Part shown: in pieces, positions 13,007-13,118 of the stretch
Layout: each line of letters opens with the position of its first letter
Position numbering within the stretch: the stretch's first letter is position 1
Assembly (NCBI GenBank): GCA_023662705.1
Contig: JAMPIM010000046.1
Span: forward strand, 1 to 13,118
DNA: 13,118 bases
From: Candidatus Gastranaerophilales bacterium
Lineage (GTDB): Bacteria > Cyanobacteriota > Vampirovibrionia > Gastranaerophilales > Gastranaerophilaceae
Direction: 5' to 3'
The notes under the pieces: generated by a model
The model's input: the letters and a program-made list of their open reading frames with translations, nothing else
The model's database searches: none
What the model was told of the DNA's origin: nothing
Made by a program: the position numbers and the translations under genes

Positions 13007-13020
13007 AATTGTTACAAAAC

Positions 13021-13049
13021 TTAATAATATTGTATGGAATTTGTATTAT
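13021..13049 (+). promoter_or_regulatory. Candidate promoter of the gene starting at 13109
   Basis: TTAATA (13021-13026, 4 of 6), a 17-nt spacer and TATTAT (13044-13049, 5 of 6). A small inverted repeat ATTGA/TCAAT (13062-13066 and 13072-13076) follows near the expected start of transcription. Confidence 0.45.
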
Positions 13050-13108
13050 ATTTGTAATTTAATTGATATATTCAATGATATAACCAACACGAAATAGGAG
13101 ATGTGTGT

Positions 13109-13118
13109 ATGATTAAAG
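13109..13118 (+). CDS. Start of a gene running off the window (first three codons, Met-Ile-Lys)
   Basis: ATG at 13109 with TAGGAG (13095-13100) 8 nt upstream. The ATG at 13101 in another frame ends after three codons and is not a gene. Nothing can be said about the product beyond its MIK start. It is divergent from the 595-residue hypothetical gene and may share its regulation. Confidence 0.6.

Overview
The window is a piece of an AT-rich bacterial chromosome carrying eight complete genes and the first codons of a ninth. Shine-Dalgarno sites (GGAG/GAGGA), sigma70-type -10 boxes and one clear intrinsic terminator all look bacterial. The organism is flagellated, makes biotin by the BioC/BioG route and has periplasm-directed lytic transglycosylase machinery. 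The base composition and gene style would fit a gut-type non-photosynthetic cyanobacterial relative (Melainabacteria/Vampirovibrionia). That placement is a weak inference; no rRNA or marker gene is present.

Layout: a phosphomannomutase/phosphoglucomutase (+, 70-1548) meets, tail to tail with a 4-bp overlap, a cytosolic PAS-PAS histidine kinase (-, 1545-3053). A GC-rich intergenic patch follows, then a translationally coupled bioG-bioC pair (-, 4478-3169). Divergent from bioG lies a giant 1342-residue flagellin (+, 4766-8794). Downstream are a ROK-family sugar kinase (+, 8847-9794), a bidirectional terminator, a secreted lytic transglycosylase (-, 9836-10444), a 296-bp structured intergenic region, a small STAS-like protein (-, 10741-11076), and a 595-residue protein of unknown function (-, 11159-12946). 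A divergent promoter region and the first three codons of a + strand gene close the window.

The centre of interest is the flagellin locus. The conserved flagellin D0/D1 ends (residues about 1-140 and 1245-1342) enclose about 1100 residues built from four repeats of a ~60-residue beta-rich module, each followed by a block of RTX-type GGxGxDx calcium-binding repeats. Such a filament should present calcium-responsive beta-rolls on its surface. Directly upstream, a run of twelve G lies against a perfect TATAAT box, in the spacer of the likely promoter. That is the arrangement known from phase-variable promoters such as Neisseria porA. The testable hypothesis is a phase-variable, calcium-decorated flagellar filament.

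Other points: three minus-strand genes (kinase, bioG, STAS) have a -10-like box 4-6 nt before the ATG and no Shine-Dalgarno site, suggesting leaderless mRNAs, whereas their neighbours have strong Shine-Dalgarno sites. Two intergenic regions hold GC-rich or stem-forming sequence not explained by any gene. The sugar mutase and sugar kinase could feed hexose phosphates to envelope or filament glycans, but nothing here proves that link.
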